From: an uncultured Alphaproteobacteria bacterium
GTDB lineage: Bacteria > Pseudomonadota > Alphaproteobacteria > UBA9655
DNA: 64,000 nucleotides
NCBI GenBank assembly: GCA_937967795.1
Contig: CALBSK010000001.1
Location: 1-64,000 of the forward strand
Direction of reading: 5' to 3'
Positions within the stretch are counted from its first letter, which is position 1. Each line of letters starts with the position of its first letter. Positions 34,124 through 43,158 of this stretch are shown here, piece after piece. Under the pieces are notes generated by a model that was given only the letters and a program-made list of their open reading frames with translations, was not told where the DNA came from and made no database searches. The translations under genes were made by a program, and so were the position numbers.

Positions 34124-34885
34124 ATGCTTAAAATCGCTTTCCTTTCCTCATCTGCCCCCGAGGCACTCCAGGCCAAAGAAATCCTTGAAGCTTTATATCC
34201 TCCCGTAAATTTATCTGAGGCGGATATCCTCGTTGCTTTGGGAGGAGATGGATTTATGTTAGAAACCATGCATGCTCATCTTGATGCTCACCTTCCTATT
34301 TATGGGATTCACTGTGGGAGCGTTGGTTTTTTAATGAATGATTTCTCTCCTCATGCTCTTTTGGATCGCCTTCAAAAGGCGAAGCCGAGTCCTCTCTACC
34401 CTCTAGAGATGACCGTGCATCGAAAGGGAGGAAAAGTGACAAAAGCGCTTGCGTTTAATGAGGTTTCCTTGCTACGTGAAACGCGACAAGCTGCCAAAAT
34501 TCAAATTGCCATCGATGGGGTCATCCGACTTCAAGAACTTGTCTGTGATGGTATTCTTATCGCCACTTCCGCGGGAAGTACGGCTTACAATCTTTCCGCT
34601 CATGGACCTATTATTCCTTTAGGAGCCCCCTTGCTTGCTCTGACTCCCATTAGTGCTTTTCGCCCGCGCCGCTGGAAAGGAGCCCTTTTGCCTGAGATAG
34701 CTCACGTCACTTTTACCATTCTCGACTCTCACAAACGGCCAGTGAGTGCGGTTGCGGATTTTACAGAAGTGCGCGATGTTACGTCCGTTTCTGTTTGCCA
34801 ATCCAAAGCTTCCCATGTCACTCTTCTTTTTGATGACGAACATAACTTGGAAGAAAGAATTCTGAGAGAACAATTTATGGCATAG
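34124..34885 (+). CDS. nadK: NAD kinase
   Basis: 253 residues from the ATG at 34124 (AGGATTTAGG upstream); an in-frame TTG at 34097 is less likely because family similarity begins at LKIAFLSS. Phosphorylates NAD to NADP. The GGDGFML nucleotide-binding motif is at about 46-52; HCGSVGFLMND and the second conserved block DGILIATSAGSTAYNLSAHG follow. It is 63 bases after engB, at the end of the rpmH cluster, and convergent with the crotonase gene. Confidence 0.94.
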   Translation: MLKIAFLSSSAPEALQAKEILEALYPPVNLSEADILVALGGDGFMLETMHAHLDAHLPIYGIHCGSVGFLMNDFSPHALLDRLQKAKPSPLYPLEMTVHRKGGKVTKALAFNEVSLLRETRQAAKIQIAIDGVIRLQELVCDGILIATSAGSTAYNLSAHGPIIPLGAPLLALTPISAFRPRRWKGALLPEIAHVTFTILDSHKRPVSAVADFTEVRDVTSVSVCQSKASHVTLLFDDEHNLEERILREQFMA

Positions 34886-34901
34886 AATTATTTATTTAAA
34901 A

Positions 34902-34923
34902 CTTAAAAAAATATATTTTTAAG
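34902..34923. terminator. AT-rich palindrome between convergent genes
   Basis: CTTAAAAA (34902-34909) and TTTTTAAG (34916-34923) form a perfect 8-base inverted repeat with a 6-base centre between the convergent nadK and crotonase genes. On both strands the right arm contains a T run, so a weak bidirectional terminator is plausible. Confidence 0.4.
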
Positions 34924-34963
34924 ATCTCGTTTTATATCAACATATAAGTGATTTTGAGTTCCC

Positions 34964-35740
34964 TTACTCATCCTTGAAAAGAGGCCTCCTTTTTTCGATA
35001 AAAGCGGTCATTCCTTCCTTTTGATCTTTAAGGGCAAAGGTGGAATAGAAAAGGTGCCGCTCAAACTTAAGGCCCTCTGAAAGAGGGGTTTCGAAAGCCC
35101 GTCCTACGGCTTCTTTTATCATCATCACGACAGGCAAAGAAAATGAGGCAATTTTTTGAGCGATAGTGAAGGCTTCTTCCCGCAATTGGACATCTGGAAC
35201 AACACGACTGACAAGCCCTGCTCTTTCTGCCTCATGAGCGTCTATAAGGCGGCCCGTCAAACACATCTCCATGGCTTTTGGTTTTCCAACAGCGCGTGTT
35301 AATCGTTGGGTACCTCCTGCGCCTGGGATTGTTCCAAGCGTCACTTCCGGCTGGCCAAATTTGGCGGACTCACTTGCGATGATAAAATCACACATCATAG
35401 CAATTTCGCATCCTCCCCCCAAGGCATACCCTGAGACCGCCGCGATAATGGGTTTACGGCACGTACTTATCTTTTCCCAACTTTCGGTGATAAAATCACC
35501 TACGTAAGCGTCCCTATACGTTTTCGTGTGCATTTCTTTAATATCCGCTCCCACGGCAAAGGCTTTTTCTGATCCTATCAAAATCATGCAATGAATTTCC
35601 GGGTCTTTTTCACAGTCCTCCAATATTTTCCCTAAACTTTGGAGTAACTCTTCGCATAAAGCATTGAGAACTTCAGGCCGGTTCAGGGTAATAAGTCCGA
35701 CTTTCCCGCGTTTTTCAAATAAAACAAACTCCTTTATCAT
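34964..35740 (-). CDS. Enoyl-CoA hydratase/isomerase (crotonase) family protein
   Basis: 258 residues. The oxyanion-hole segment FAVGADIKEM (about 61-70) and the catalytic glutamate region GYALGGGCEIAMMCDFIIAS plus KFGQPEVTLGTIPGAGGTQRL fit a canonical enoyl-CoA hydratase with both glutamates. The likely role is hydration of short-chain enoyl-CoA in fatty-acid or butyryl-CoA metabolism. It overlaps the upstream LysR gene by 4 bases (35737-35740). Confidence 0.9.
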   Translation of the reverse strand: MIKEFVLFEKRGKVGLITLNRPEVLNALCEELLQSLGKILEDCEKDPEIHCMILIGSEKAFAVGADIKEMHTKTYRDAYVGDFITESWEKISTCRKPIIAAVSGYALGGGCEIAMMCDFIIASESAKFGQPEVTLGTIPGAGGTQRLTRAVGKPKAMEMCLTGRLIDAHEAERAGLVSRVVPDVQLREEAFTIAQKIASFSLPVVMMIKEAVGRAFETPLSEGLKFERHLFYSTFALKDQKEGMTAFIEKRRPLFKDE

Positions 35741-36651
35741 AGGAGGAGCTCCTTCTTCATTTGTGCCTCTTCTGCTCGAGCTTCTTCACTTAAAAATGTC
35801 CATAATTGCTTGATTCTTTTTGAATCTTTTAATTGAAGTGGATAAACAAAATAAAACCGAACATAAGGAACGTCGACTTCGGGCAGAATCTGAATAAGAT
35901 CTTTACAGTGTTTGGCAACGTAGAGGGGAAGGCATGCAATTCCACTCCCGGCTTCTACTGCCCTCGCAATTCCATTCAAATTATTGATTAATAGATAAGG
36001 CACTCGTTTAACACCCGGGGGTGTTCCATACGTTAAAAGCCAGTTCATATCATCAAAAGGAAGCATAGCTTTGTCACTAAAAGTCACCAGTCGATGATGA
36101 TCAAGATCTTCAGGTTTTAAGGGAACACCAAAGTTCAAAAGATATTTTCGACTTGAATAAACATAGAGCGGACGGCACAAAAGTTCTTGATAAATAAGGT
36201 CTTTGTTTTCTGTCACGGATGAGCTAAGGGCAACATCAGATTCATGAACTGTCAAATCTACAGGGTCATCACTTAACCTTAATGTAAGATGGATTTCAGG
36301 ATATTGAGCGAGGAACTTATGAAGACGAGATGAGATCCATGTTGTTCCAAATCCTACCGTCGCTGCGATTTTGAGGGCTCCTTGAGAGGCTTTCGTATTT
36401 TCTGTAATTGTCGCTTGAATCATGGAAAGTTCAGAAAAAACCTCACGGGCCGTTCGAAACAAAAGTTCTCCCTGATCGGTTAAAATAAAACCTCGCGCAT
36501 GACGATGAAAGAGAGGAACTCCCATGCGATCTTCGAGATTGCGCATTTGCTTGCTAATCGCAGATTGACTGATTTCAAGGCGTGAAGCCGCATGCGTAAA
36601 ACTTCCCGATTCAGCAACGATAAAAAAAATTCGGAGCTTGTCCCAATCCAT
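35737..36651 (-). CDS. LysR-family transcriptional regulator (LsrB/VtlR-like)
   Basis: 304 residues with an N-terminal winged helix (LRIFFIVAESGSFTHAASRL, EISQSAISKQMRNLEDRMGV) and a C-terminal periplasmic-binding-like effector domain from about 90. In many alphaproteobacteria a LysR gene adjoins trxB on the same strand (LsrB/VtlR, linked to oxidative stress and envelope functions). Here it follows trxB by 5 bases, which supports that assignment by gene order only. Confidence 0.88.
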   Translation of the reverse strand: MDWDKLRIFFIVAESGSFTHAASRLEISQSAISKQMRNLEDRMGVPLFHRHARGFILTDQGELLFRTAREVFSELSMIQATITENTKASQGALKIAATVGFGTTWISSRLHKFLAQYPEIHLTLRLSDDPVDLTVHESDVALSSSVTENKDLIYQELLCRPLYVYSSRKYLLNFGVPLKPEDLDHHRLVTFSDKAMLPFDDMNWLLTYGTPPGVKRVPYLLINNLNGIARAVEAGSGIACLPLYVAKHCKDLIQILPEVDVPYVRFYFVYPLQLKDSKRIKQLWTFLSEEARAEEAQMKKELLL

Positions 36652-36656
36652 TCCGT

Positions 36657-37604
36657 TTATGTTATTCCTTCATCTTGTAAAAAACTCGCTGCATCAAGAG
36701 CGCCCATACACCCCATGCCCGCGGCTGTTACAGCTTGTCGATAAACTTTATCCCGCACATCTCCTGCTGCAAAAACGCCTTTAACCGATGTTTCAGAGCT
36801 CAAAGGTGATCCGAGGATATATCCTTCGTTGTCTAACTCTAGTTTTCCTTTAAAGATTTTTGTATTGGGGATATGTCCAATCGCTATAAAAAGTCCTTCG
36901 ACAGGAAGGATTTGCGTTTCGCTGGACTTTGTATCTTTAAGAAGTACACCTGTTACGGAAAGAGGGTCGTCTCTCCCCAGAACTTCCTCCACCACATGAT
37001 TCCACAAAACATGTATTTTTGGGTTCTTGAAAAGACGTTCCTGAAGAATTTTTTCGGCTCTGAGTTGATCTCTTCGATGGATAAGAGTTACTTTTGAAGC
37101 ATGATTTGTCATATAAAGAGCTTCTTCAACAGCCGTGTTTCCACCGCCCACCACAGCAACTTCTTTCCCCCGAAAGAAAAAGCCATCGCATGTTGCGCAT
37201 CCCGAAACGCCAAAGCCTCGGAATTTCATCTCGCTCTCAAGTCCTAACCATTTGGCTTGGGCACCTGTAGAGATAATCAAGGTTTCAGCTTTATAAATCG
37301 TCCCTCCTTCTCCCTGGCATATAAAGGGACGTTTTGACACATCAACTTCACGAATGTGATCCTGAATAATTTCGGCACCTACATGTTCGGCTTGAAGGCG
37401 CATCTGTTCCATAAGCCAGGGACCTTGAATCACATCTGCAAAACCCGGGTAATTTTCAACATCTGTTGTAATCATGAGTTGGCCGCCCGGCTCAATTCCC
37501 GTTACAAGAACAGGGTTCAGATTTGCGCGTGCGGCATAAACAGCAGCCGTATAGCCAGCGGGTCCACTTCCAATAATGAGCACTTTGGTATAAATTTCAG
37601 ACAC
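36657..37604 (-). CDS. trxB: Thioredoxin-disulfide reductase
   Basis: 315-residue FAD/NADPH enzyme that recycles thioredoxin. FAD-binding GSGPAGYTAAVYAARA (about 12-27), redox-active CATC in SGCATCDGFFFRG (about 136-148), NADPH-binding VVGGGNTAVEEALY and the C-terminal FAD motif GVFAAGDVRDKVYRQAVTAAG are all present. It is the first gene of trxB-lysR-crotonase. Confidence 0.96.
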   Translation of the reverse strand: MSEIYTKVLIIGSGPAGYTAAVYAARANLNPVLVTGIEPGGQLMITTDVENYPGFADVIQGPWLMEQMRLQAEHVGAEIIQDHIREVDVSKRPFICQGEGGTIYKAETLIISTGAQAKWLGLESEMKFRGFGVSGCATCDGFFFRGKEVAVVGGGNTAVEEALYMTNHASKVTLIHRRDQLRAEKILQERLFKNPKIHVLWNHVVEEVLGRDDPLSVTGVLLKDTKSSETQILPVEGLFIAIGHIPNTKIFKGKLELDNEGYILGSPLSSETSVKGVFAAGDVRDKVYRQAVTAAGMGCMGALDAASFLQDEGIT

Positions 37605-38166
37605 TCTCTTAGCCTTTCACTTTCAAACTTTATTAAAAGCTATTATGCCCAATTTTCGTGAGAATGCTAAGGGAGAAAATAAAATTCTCCCCCTGGCTAT
37701 GCCGAGGCAAGAACTATCAAGAAGGGCAGGCTTTAAGGAGTAATATTATTCTTTTTTCCGCCCTTTTATTATCTTAAGTTTAAGAAGATCCCGGGATCCC
37801 TTACGCAGTCTTTAAAAGAAAGAAGAGTAACTTCCAGAAGTACCTTTCTTTCTCCCCGATTGTACAGACTTTCCTTTCAAGAAAAGAATCTATGAAATAA
37901 AGCCGGCATTTTTCATAGATCCTGGCCTTCCCCTAAAAAGGTCAACCCGTACCCTCTCGATACCTGGAGAAACTTTCCCTTTTCCGGGGCTACCGGCTAA
38001 AAGAAATTTCTCCCGCTATCTGGTGTGATTTTTTCATAAAAAAAATAAGAAATCCATAAAATAGTGATATGGCCAATTATTTTTTACATTAATGAAAAAG
38101 AGTAAAAAATTCATACTCATCCTGGTGCAAGGAATCTAAGAGGAATCTTTTCACTTTTTCCAAGAA
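37605..38166. other. Gene-free stretch upstream of trxB
   Basis: A 560-base stretch holding a perfect 7-base hairpin (GGGAGAA 37671-37677 with TTCTCCC 37685-37691) and the long copy of the structured repeat (37773-38077). The rest contains no supported gene. The trxB promoter must lie within the first bases after 37604. Confidence 0.5.
37773..38077. repeat. Structured intergenic repeat, long copy
   Basis: About 305 bases, matching 10741-10942 at both ends. The inner part holds two direct ACTTTCC repeats (37868-37874 and 37972-37978), 104 bases apart; the short copy has only one and lacks the segment between them. GGAGAAACTTTC (37967-37978) can pair with GAAATTTCTCC downstream, enclosing a smaller CCGG...CCGG hairpin. 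This suggests a folded element, either RNA or mobile palindrome. No open frame runs through it. Confidence 0.75.
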
Positions 38167-38574
38167 TTACTTTAATGGTGTTACTGTTACATAAATGCCG
38201 ACGGCATTCTCTACCGGTGGGGGTGTTATCTTCGTATATATAGCGTAATAACAGTGACCGTGATTGTCCCTTTTTTGAGATTGAGTGACAATTTTTGTAA
38301 TAATACCATTCGTGTCATTTAAATAATAAGTAATGGGCGAGCTCAAAAGACGACTTGACACAAATATAGATTCTTTTGAATCGGGTGTATTAAATTGAAT
38401 TATTTGGCTTTTAGGGGTACTATGAGCCTTTTCTATTATTTGTTGGATAAGAGGAGAGGTGGGCTCGAGTTGAGCACAGTTCTCAGTTTCTGCTCTTCCT
38501 TCAATATTTCCCATAAAAAAAACAAAGGAAATCGCGTTGATGAATTGGAATTTTGGTATTTTATTCTCCCTCAT
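38167..38574 (-). CDS. Exported hypothetical protein
   Basis: 135 residues from the ATG at 38574 (an ATG at 38580 is the alternative; GGAAATG precedes). An N-terminal hydrophobic segment (FQFINAISFVFFMGNIEGRA) looks like a signal peptide. The mature part has two Cys (NCAQLEP and GHCYYAIYTK) and a beta-rich C-terminus. No family is recognised. It stands between a repeat element and the kdp operon. Confidence 0.5.
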   Translation of the reverse strand: MRENKIPKFQFINAISFVFFMGNIEGRAETENCAQLEPTSPLIQQIIEKAHSTPKSQIIQFNTPDSKESIFVSSRLLSSPITYYLNDTNGIITKIVTQSQKRDNHGHCYYAIYTKITPPPVENAVGIYVTVTPLK

Positions 38575-38701
38575 TTCCATTGAAAAGTAGTTATTAATTT
38601 TCTATTCATTAAAGGTATCAAAAAAAAATTAATAAATTCTTAATAGCTTGGCTCTTTTCCTATTTTTTGACATACTTAGAAAAAATGGGAGAAGAGTCAA
38701 C

Positions 38702-38791
38702 GTGGACTTAGACTATGCTGCGGGTCTTGTTATTGCTATGTTCCTTCTAGGATATCTTGTTTATTTCCTCATCGATATCTCATCTTCGTAA
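38702..38791 (+). CDS. kdpF: K+-transporting ATPase small subunit KdpF
   Basis: 29 codons from a GTG (38702): a single membrane helix VDLDYAAGLVIAMFLLGYLV then YFLIDISSS. Size, helix and position 15 bases before kdpA fit KdpF, the small stabilising subunit of KdpFABC. The ribosome-binding site is GGGAGAAGAG. It is too short for most gene finders. Confidence 0.82.
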   Translation: MDLDYAAGLVIAMFLLGYLVYFLIDISSS

Positions 38792-38806
38792 AGGGAAAGA
38801 ATAACA

Positions 38807-40519
38807 ATGACTCTCCTAGGATGGTTTCAAATCAGCTTCTTCTTTATGATGATTGTGGTCCTCACAAAACCTTTGGGATTATACCTTTACCATGTCTATC
38901 AAAAGCCCCCTCAAATTAAATTCTTCCGCCGTTTTGAAATACTCATTTTTCAAATTTGCGGCCTCCAAAAACAAGAGCAAGATTGGAAAGATTATGTTTT
39001 CGCGCTTATCCTTTTTAATATCATCGGAATTGGTGTGGTCTTCCTTATTGAAATGATGCAAAATTTTCTTCCCTTGAATCCTCAAAATTTGCCTACTGTT
39101 CCTTGGGATCTTGCGTTAAATACAGCGGTAAGTTTTGTGACCCATACAAATTGGCAAGCCTATAGTGGCGAGACAACCCTGAGTTATTTTACACAAATGG
39201 CAGGTCTCACATGGCAAAATTTTAGCGCTGCAGCAACAGGTATGGCGGCCTTTCTAGCTCTTGCTCGAGGGTTAACTCACCGGATGAATCAGGATATAGA
39301 GAGGACGATTGGAAATTTTTGGGTTGATCTCATTCGATCCATTTTATATGTGTTTTTGCCGGGTTCTTTCATTCTTGCTCTTATTTATGTCTCTCAAGGT
39401 GTCATCCAAAACTTTTCTCCAGCGCTTGATATTACAACCCTTGAAGGAGCCAAACAGACATTAGCGATGGGGCCAGTTGCCTCTCAAGAAGCCATTAAAA
39501 TTCTGGGAACAAATGGCGGAGGTTTTTTTAATGCAAATTCATCTCATCCTTTTGAAAATCCAACGCCTTTAACAAATTTTCTGCAAATGCTTTCCCTCAT
39601 TTTGATTCCTGCAGCTTTAACATACACCTATGGAAAAATGGCACGCAACTCTCGGCATGGGTGGTCCCTTTTTTCAGCGATGTTTATGGTGGCCATTACA
39701 GGAGCTGTTTGTCTTTATTATTTTGAATCTCAGCCAAATCCTTTATTGCAGAACCTTCCCCTCCTTCAAGATCTGGGAAATTTGGAAGGTAAAGAAGTTC
39801 GATTTGGTATAGCGGGATCCTCCTTATTTGGACATTTAGCAACGATCACGTCAGGAGGACCCTCTAATTCTATGTATGATAGCTTTAGCCCTCTGGGAGG
39901 AATGGTTTTGCTTATCAATATGCTGCTGGGAGAAGTTGTTTTTGGCGGCGTGGGCGTCGGGATGTTTGGTATGTTGATGTTTGTGTTGATCAGCGTCTTT
40001 ATTGCAGGACTGATGGTTGGACGAACCCCCGAATACCTTGGCAAAAAAATCGAAGGTAAGGAAGTACGTTTCGCTATTCTGTATGTTGCTCTTTATCCTT
40101 TACTTATTTTGTTAGGAACATCTTGGTCGATTTTGTCTTCTTATGGACTTTCTTCTCTTCAAAACGCTGGGCCTCATGGATTAACGGAGATTTTATACGC
40201 GTATACGAGCGCCACACAAAATAATGGGTCCGCCTTTGCAGGTCTCAATGCCAACACTCTTTGGTATAATTTAACGCTTGCTATAGCTATGTTCATTGGA
40301 AGGTTTTTACCGATTTGTTTGGGTCTTGCGATTGCGGGGTCGATGGTAAATAAAAAAATAGCCCTGCCCAGTGCGGGAACCTTTCCTGCACAAGGGATGC
40401 TTTTTGTGGGGTTACTTATGGCCGTCATACTCATTATCGGAGCCTTAACCTTTTTTCCTGTATTGACTCTGGGGCCCTTTATTGAAAATATTTATTTACT
40501 GCAAGGGAAAACCTTTTAA
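38807..40519 (+). CDS. kdpA: K+-transporting ATPase subunit KdpA
   Basis: 570 residues, about ten membrane helices. This is the potassium-selective channel-like subunit of KdpFABC. Selectivity-filter and conserved loops include NTAVSFVTHTNWQAYSGE, TNGGGFFNANSSHPFENPTP and SATQNNGSAFAGL. Its TAA shares a base with the ATG of kdpB (40519). Length matches the family. Confidence 0.96.
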   Translation: MTLLGWFQISFFFMMIVVLTKPLGLYLYHVYQKPPQIKFFRRFEILIFQICGLQKQEQDWKDYVFALILFNIIGIGVVFLIEMMQNFLPLNPQNLPTVPWDLALNTAVSFVTHTNWQAYSGETTLSYFTQMAGLTWQNFSAAATGMAAFLALARGLTHRMNQDIERTIGNFWVDLIRSILYVFLPGSFILALIYVSQGVIQNFSPALDITTLEGAKQTLAMGPVASQEAIKILGTNGGGFFNANSSHPFENPTPLTNFLQMLSLILIPAALTYTYGKMARNSRHGWSLFSAMFMVAITGAVCLYYFESQPNPLLQNLPLLQDLGNLEGKEVRFGIAGSSLFGHLATITSGGPSNSMYDSFSPLGGMVLLINMLLGEVVFGGVGVGMFGMLMFVLISVFIAGLMVGRTPEYLGKKIEGKEVRFAILYVALYPLLILLGTSWSILSSYGLSSLQNAGPHGLTEILYAYTSATQNNGSAFAGLNANTLWYNLTLAIAMFIGRFLPICLGLAIAGSMVNKKIALPSAGTFPAQGMLFVGLLMAVILIIGALTFFPVLTLGPFIENIYLLQGKTF

Positions 40520-42573
40520 TGGTTTCAACATCTCTTTATCTTCGCTTTCATTTTAATAATAGAATAGTCCAAGAAGCTATTCTATTAACACTTAAACGTC
40601 TTAGTCCCCTGTATTTAAGAAAAAATCCCGTCATGTTTGTTGTGTTCATTGGGAGTGTTCTGACGACTCTTATTTTTTTGCGGGATCTTATTTATAGCCC
40701 TTTTTTTCATGATCCTCTTTGGTTTACAGCTAGTATTTCTTTTTGGTTATGGTTTACTCTTTTATTTGCTAACGCATCCGAATCTATCGCTGAAGGGAAA
40801 GGGAAGGCCCATGCCTCAAGTTTAAAAGCTCTTGCCGAAGAAATTATAGCTCACCGCATTTTAGAAAATGGCGAGGAAGAATCAGTCCTAGCCAGTGAAT
40901 TAAGGCGAAATGATATTGTTCGGGTTTTAACGGGTGAATATATTCCTTCAGATGGAGAAATTCTTGAAGGAATTGCAGCGGTAGATGAATCGGCTATTAC
41001 AGGTGAATCTGCTCCCGTCATTCGGGAAAGTGACAGCGATCGTTCTTCTGTAACGGCTGGGACAAGAGTTCTCTCTAATTCTCTTCGCATTCGTATTATT
41101 TCGAATCCTGGGGAGAGTTTTTTGGACAGAATGATTCATTTAGTTCAAGCCGCTAAACGGCAAAAAACTCCCAATGAAATTGCGCTCCAGATTCTTTTAG
41201 TGGGCTTAACATTAATTTTTTTAATTGTTTGTACGACCTTAATTCCTTTTGGCCTTTATTCCGATAGCAAAATAACCCTTACGGTTATCGTGTCCTTACT
41301 TATCTGCCTCATTCCAACAACAATTGGGGGACTTGTTTCCGCCATTGGAATTTCAGGTATTGAGAGGGCTTTAAGGAAAAATATTCTGGCCATGAGTGGG
41401 AAAGCGGTTGAAACAGCAGGAGATGTGGATGTTCTGCTTTTAGATAAAACGGGAACCATCACTCTTGGTAATCGCATGCCTGTTGACCTTATCCCCTTTG
41501 AAGGAGTTGATATAAAAGAGCTGGCAAAGGCCGCTCAGATCTCAAGTTTTGCTGATCGCACCCCTGAAGGAAAGTCCATTACAGAATTTATTCAAAAAAA
41601 TTATGGGAATTTTATTTCAGAAAAAGAATTTGTTTCATTTACCTTTATTCCCTTTAGTGCGGAGACACGCATGAGTGGATGTGAGAAACCTTCCCTTTCC
41701 ATCCATAAGGGGTCTTGCGATGCTATTCAAAATTTTATTGAGAAAAAAGGAGGAAAAATTCCCGATCATTTCTCTAAAATTACGGAAGAAATCGGACTTA
41801 AAGGTGGCACGCCTTTGGCGGTGGCGCTGAATGATAAGATTCTGGGTATTATACACCTTAAAGATATCATTAAACCCGGTGTTCGTGAGCGTTTTCAACG
41901 TTTACGGGCGATGGGGGTCAGAACGGTCATGATAACAGGGGATAATCCCTTTACAGCACAAACAATTGCGGAAGAAGTGGGGGTTGATACATTTTTGGCA
42001 GAAGCTACCCCTGAAAAAAAATTGAACCTTATAAAGGAAGAGCAAGCCAAAGGATATATCGTTGCCATGACAGGAGATGGGACCAATGATGCACCAGCCC
42101 TTGCGCAAGCCGATTTAGGGATTGCTATGAACTCAGGCACACAAGCTGCCAAAGAAGCTGCGAATATGGTAGATTTAGATAGCAATCCCACAAAAATATT
42201 AGAAGTCATCGAAATAGGGAAACAACTTTTAATGACAAGAGGATGTCTTACGACGTTTTCCATAGCAAATGACGTTGCGAAATATTTCGCGATAATCCCA
42301 GCCATTTTTTTGCTGACTCTTCCTGAATTGGCGAGTTTAAACATAATGCATCTGGCTTCTCCTTATAGTGCCGTTCTTTCAGCTGTGATTTTTAATGCGC
42401 TTATTATTGTTGCCTTGATTCCTATTGCTTTAAAGGGAGTGAAATATCGCCCTTTGGGAGCCAACAGTCTTTTCTTACGTTCTCTTCTTATTTATGGGGT
42501 GGGGGGAATTTTAGCCCCTTTTATAGGAATTAAATTAATTGATATGTCTTTAGTTCATATGGGGTTGGTCTAA
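40519..42573 (+). CDS. kdpB: K+-transporting P-type ATPase subunit KdpB
   Basis: 684-residue class I P-type ATPase. The phosphorylated aspartate lies in LLLDKTGTITLGNRMP. The actuator motif is AITGESAPVIRES, and the hinge is MTGDGTNDAPALAQADLGIAM. KdpB usually carries the regulatory serine in the actuator segment TGES, which is present. It starts in the TAATG overlap with kdpA and is followed directly by kdpC. ATP hydrolysis here drives K+ uptake through KdpA. Confidence 0.96.
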   Translation: MVSTSLYLRFHFNNRIVQEAILLTLKRLSPLYLRKNPVMFVVFIGSVLTTLIFLRDLIYSPFFHDPLWFTASISFWLWFTLLFANASESIAEGKGKAHASSLKALAEEIIAHRILENGEEESVLASELRRNDIVRVLTGEYIPSDGEILEGIAAVDESAITGESAPVIRESDSDRSSVTAGTRVLSNSLRIRIISNPGESFLDRMIHLVQAAKRQKTPNEIALQILLVGLTLIFLIVCTTLIPFGLYSDSKITLTVIVSLLICLIPTTIGGLVSAIGISGIERALRKNILAMSGKAVETAGDVDVLLLDKTGTITLGNRMPVDLIPFEGVDIKELAKAAQISSFADRTPEGKSITEFIQKNYGNFISEKEFVSFTFIPFSAETRMSGCEKPSLSIHKGSCDAIQNFIEKKGGKIPDHFSKITEEIGLKGGTPLAVALNDKILGIIHLKDIIKPGVRERFQRLRAMGVRTVMITGDNPFTAQTIAEEVGVDTFLAEATPEKKLNLIKEEQAKGYIVAMTGDGTNDAPALAQADLGIAMNSGTQAAKEAANMVDLDSNPTKILEVIEIGKQLLMTRGCLTTFSIANDVAKYFAIIPAIFLLTLPELASLNIMHLASPYSAVLSAVIFNALIIVALIPIALKGVKYRPLGANSLFLRSLLIYGVGGILAPFIGIKLIDMSLVHMGLV

Positions 42574-43158
42574 ATGAATAAAGAAATTATGATTGGTCTT
42601 AGAGTTTCTCTCTTCACACTCTTTTTAACAGGGTTGGTGTATCCTTTTATGGTCACAGAAATCTCCACCCTTTTATTTTATAAAAAAGGTCGGGGAAGTC
42701 TTATCTTTGATGAACAAAATAAAATTATTGGCTCAGAACTTATTGGCCAAGATTTTAAAAACCCTGCTTATTTTTTTCTCCGACCCTCAGCTGCTGGCAA
42801 AGGATACGATGGAATGTCCTCGGGGGGGTCTAATTTAGCGCCAACGTCTAAAAAACTTCTCAAAAGAATTCAAGAAACCATTGAGAAAATCAAAAAAGAC
42901 AATTTTGAATCCATTCCGATTGACCTAGTAACGGCCTCTGGAAGTGGTCTTGATCCTCATATTTCTCCACAGGCGGCCTATTGGCAAGCACCCAGAATTG
43001 CTTTAAAGCGAGATGTTTCGTTAAAACGGGTGATTGCGCTTATTGATGATTTTGTTGAGGCTCCTCAGTTTTACTTTTTAGGAGAAAAGAGAGTTAACGT
43101 CCTTAAATTAAATCTTGTTCTTGATCAATTTTTTGGCTCTCCTGTGCCACTTCCATGA
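42574..43158 (+). CDS. kdpC: K+-transporting ATPase subunit KdpC
   Basis: 194 residues with one N-terminal membrane helix (VSLFTLFLTGLVYPFMVTEI) and the family motifs GSELIGQDFKNPAYFFLRPSA, SSGGSNLAPTSKKL and TASGSGLDPHISPQAAYWQ. It assembles with KdpA and KdpB and raises ATP affinity. No gap separates it from kdpB; it overlaps the next gene by ATGA. Confidence 0.95.
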   Translation: MNKEIMIGLRVSLFTLFLTGLVYPFMVTEISTLLFYKKGRGSLIFDEQNKIIGSELIGQDFKNPAYFFLRPSAAGKGYDGMSSGGSNLAPTSKKLLKRIQETIEKIKKDNFESIPIDLVTASGSGLDPHISPQAAYWQAPRIALKRDVSLKRVIALIDDFVEAPQFYFLGEKRVNVLKLNLVLDQFFGSPVPLP

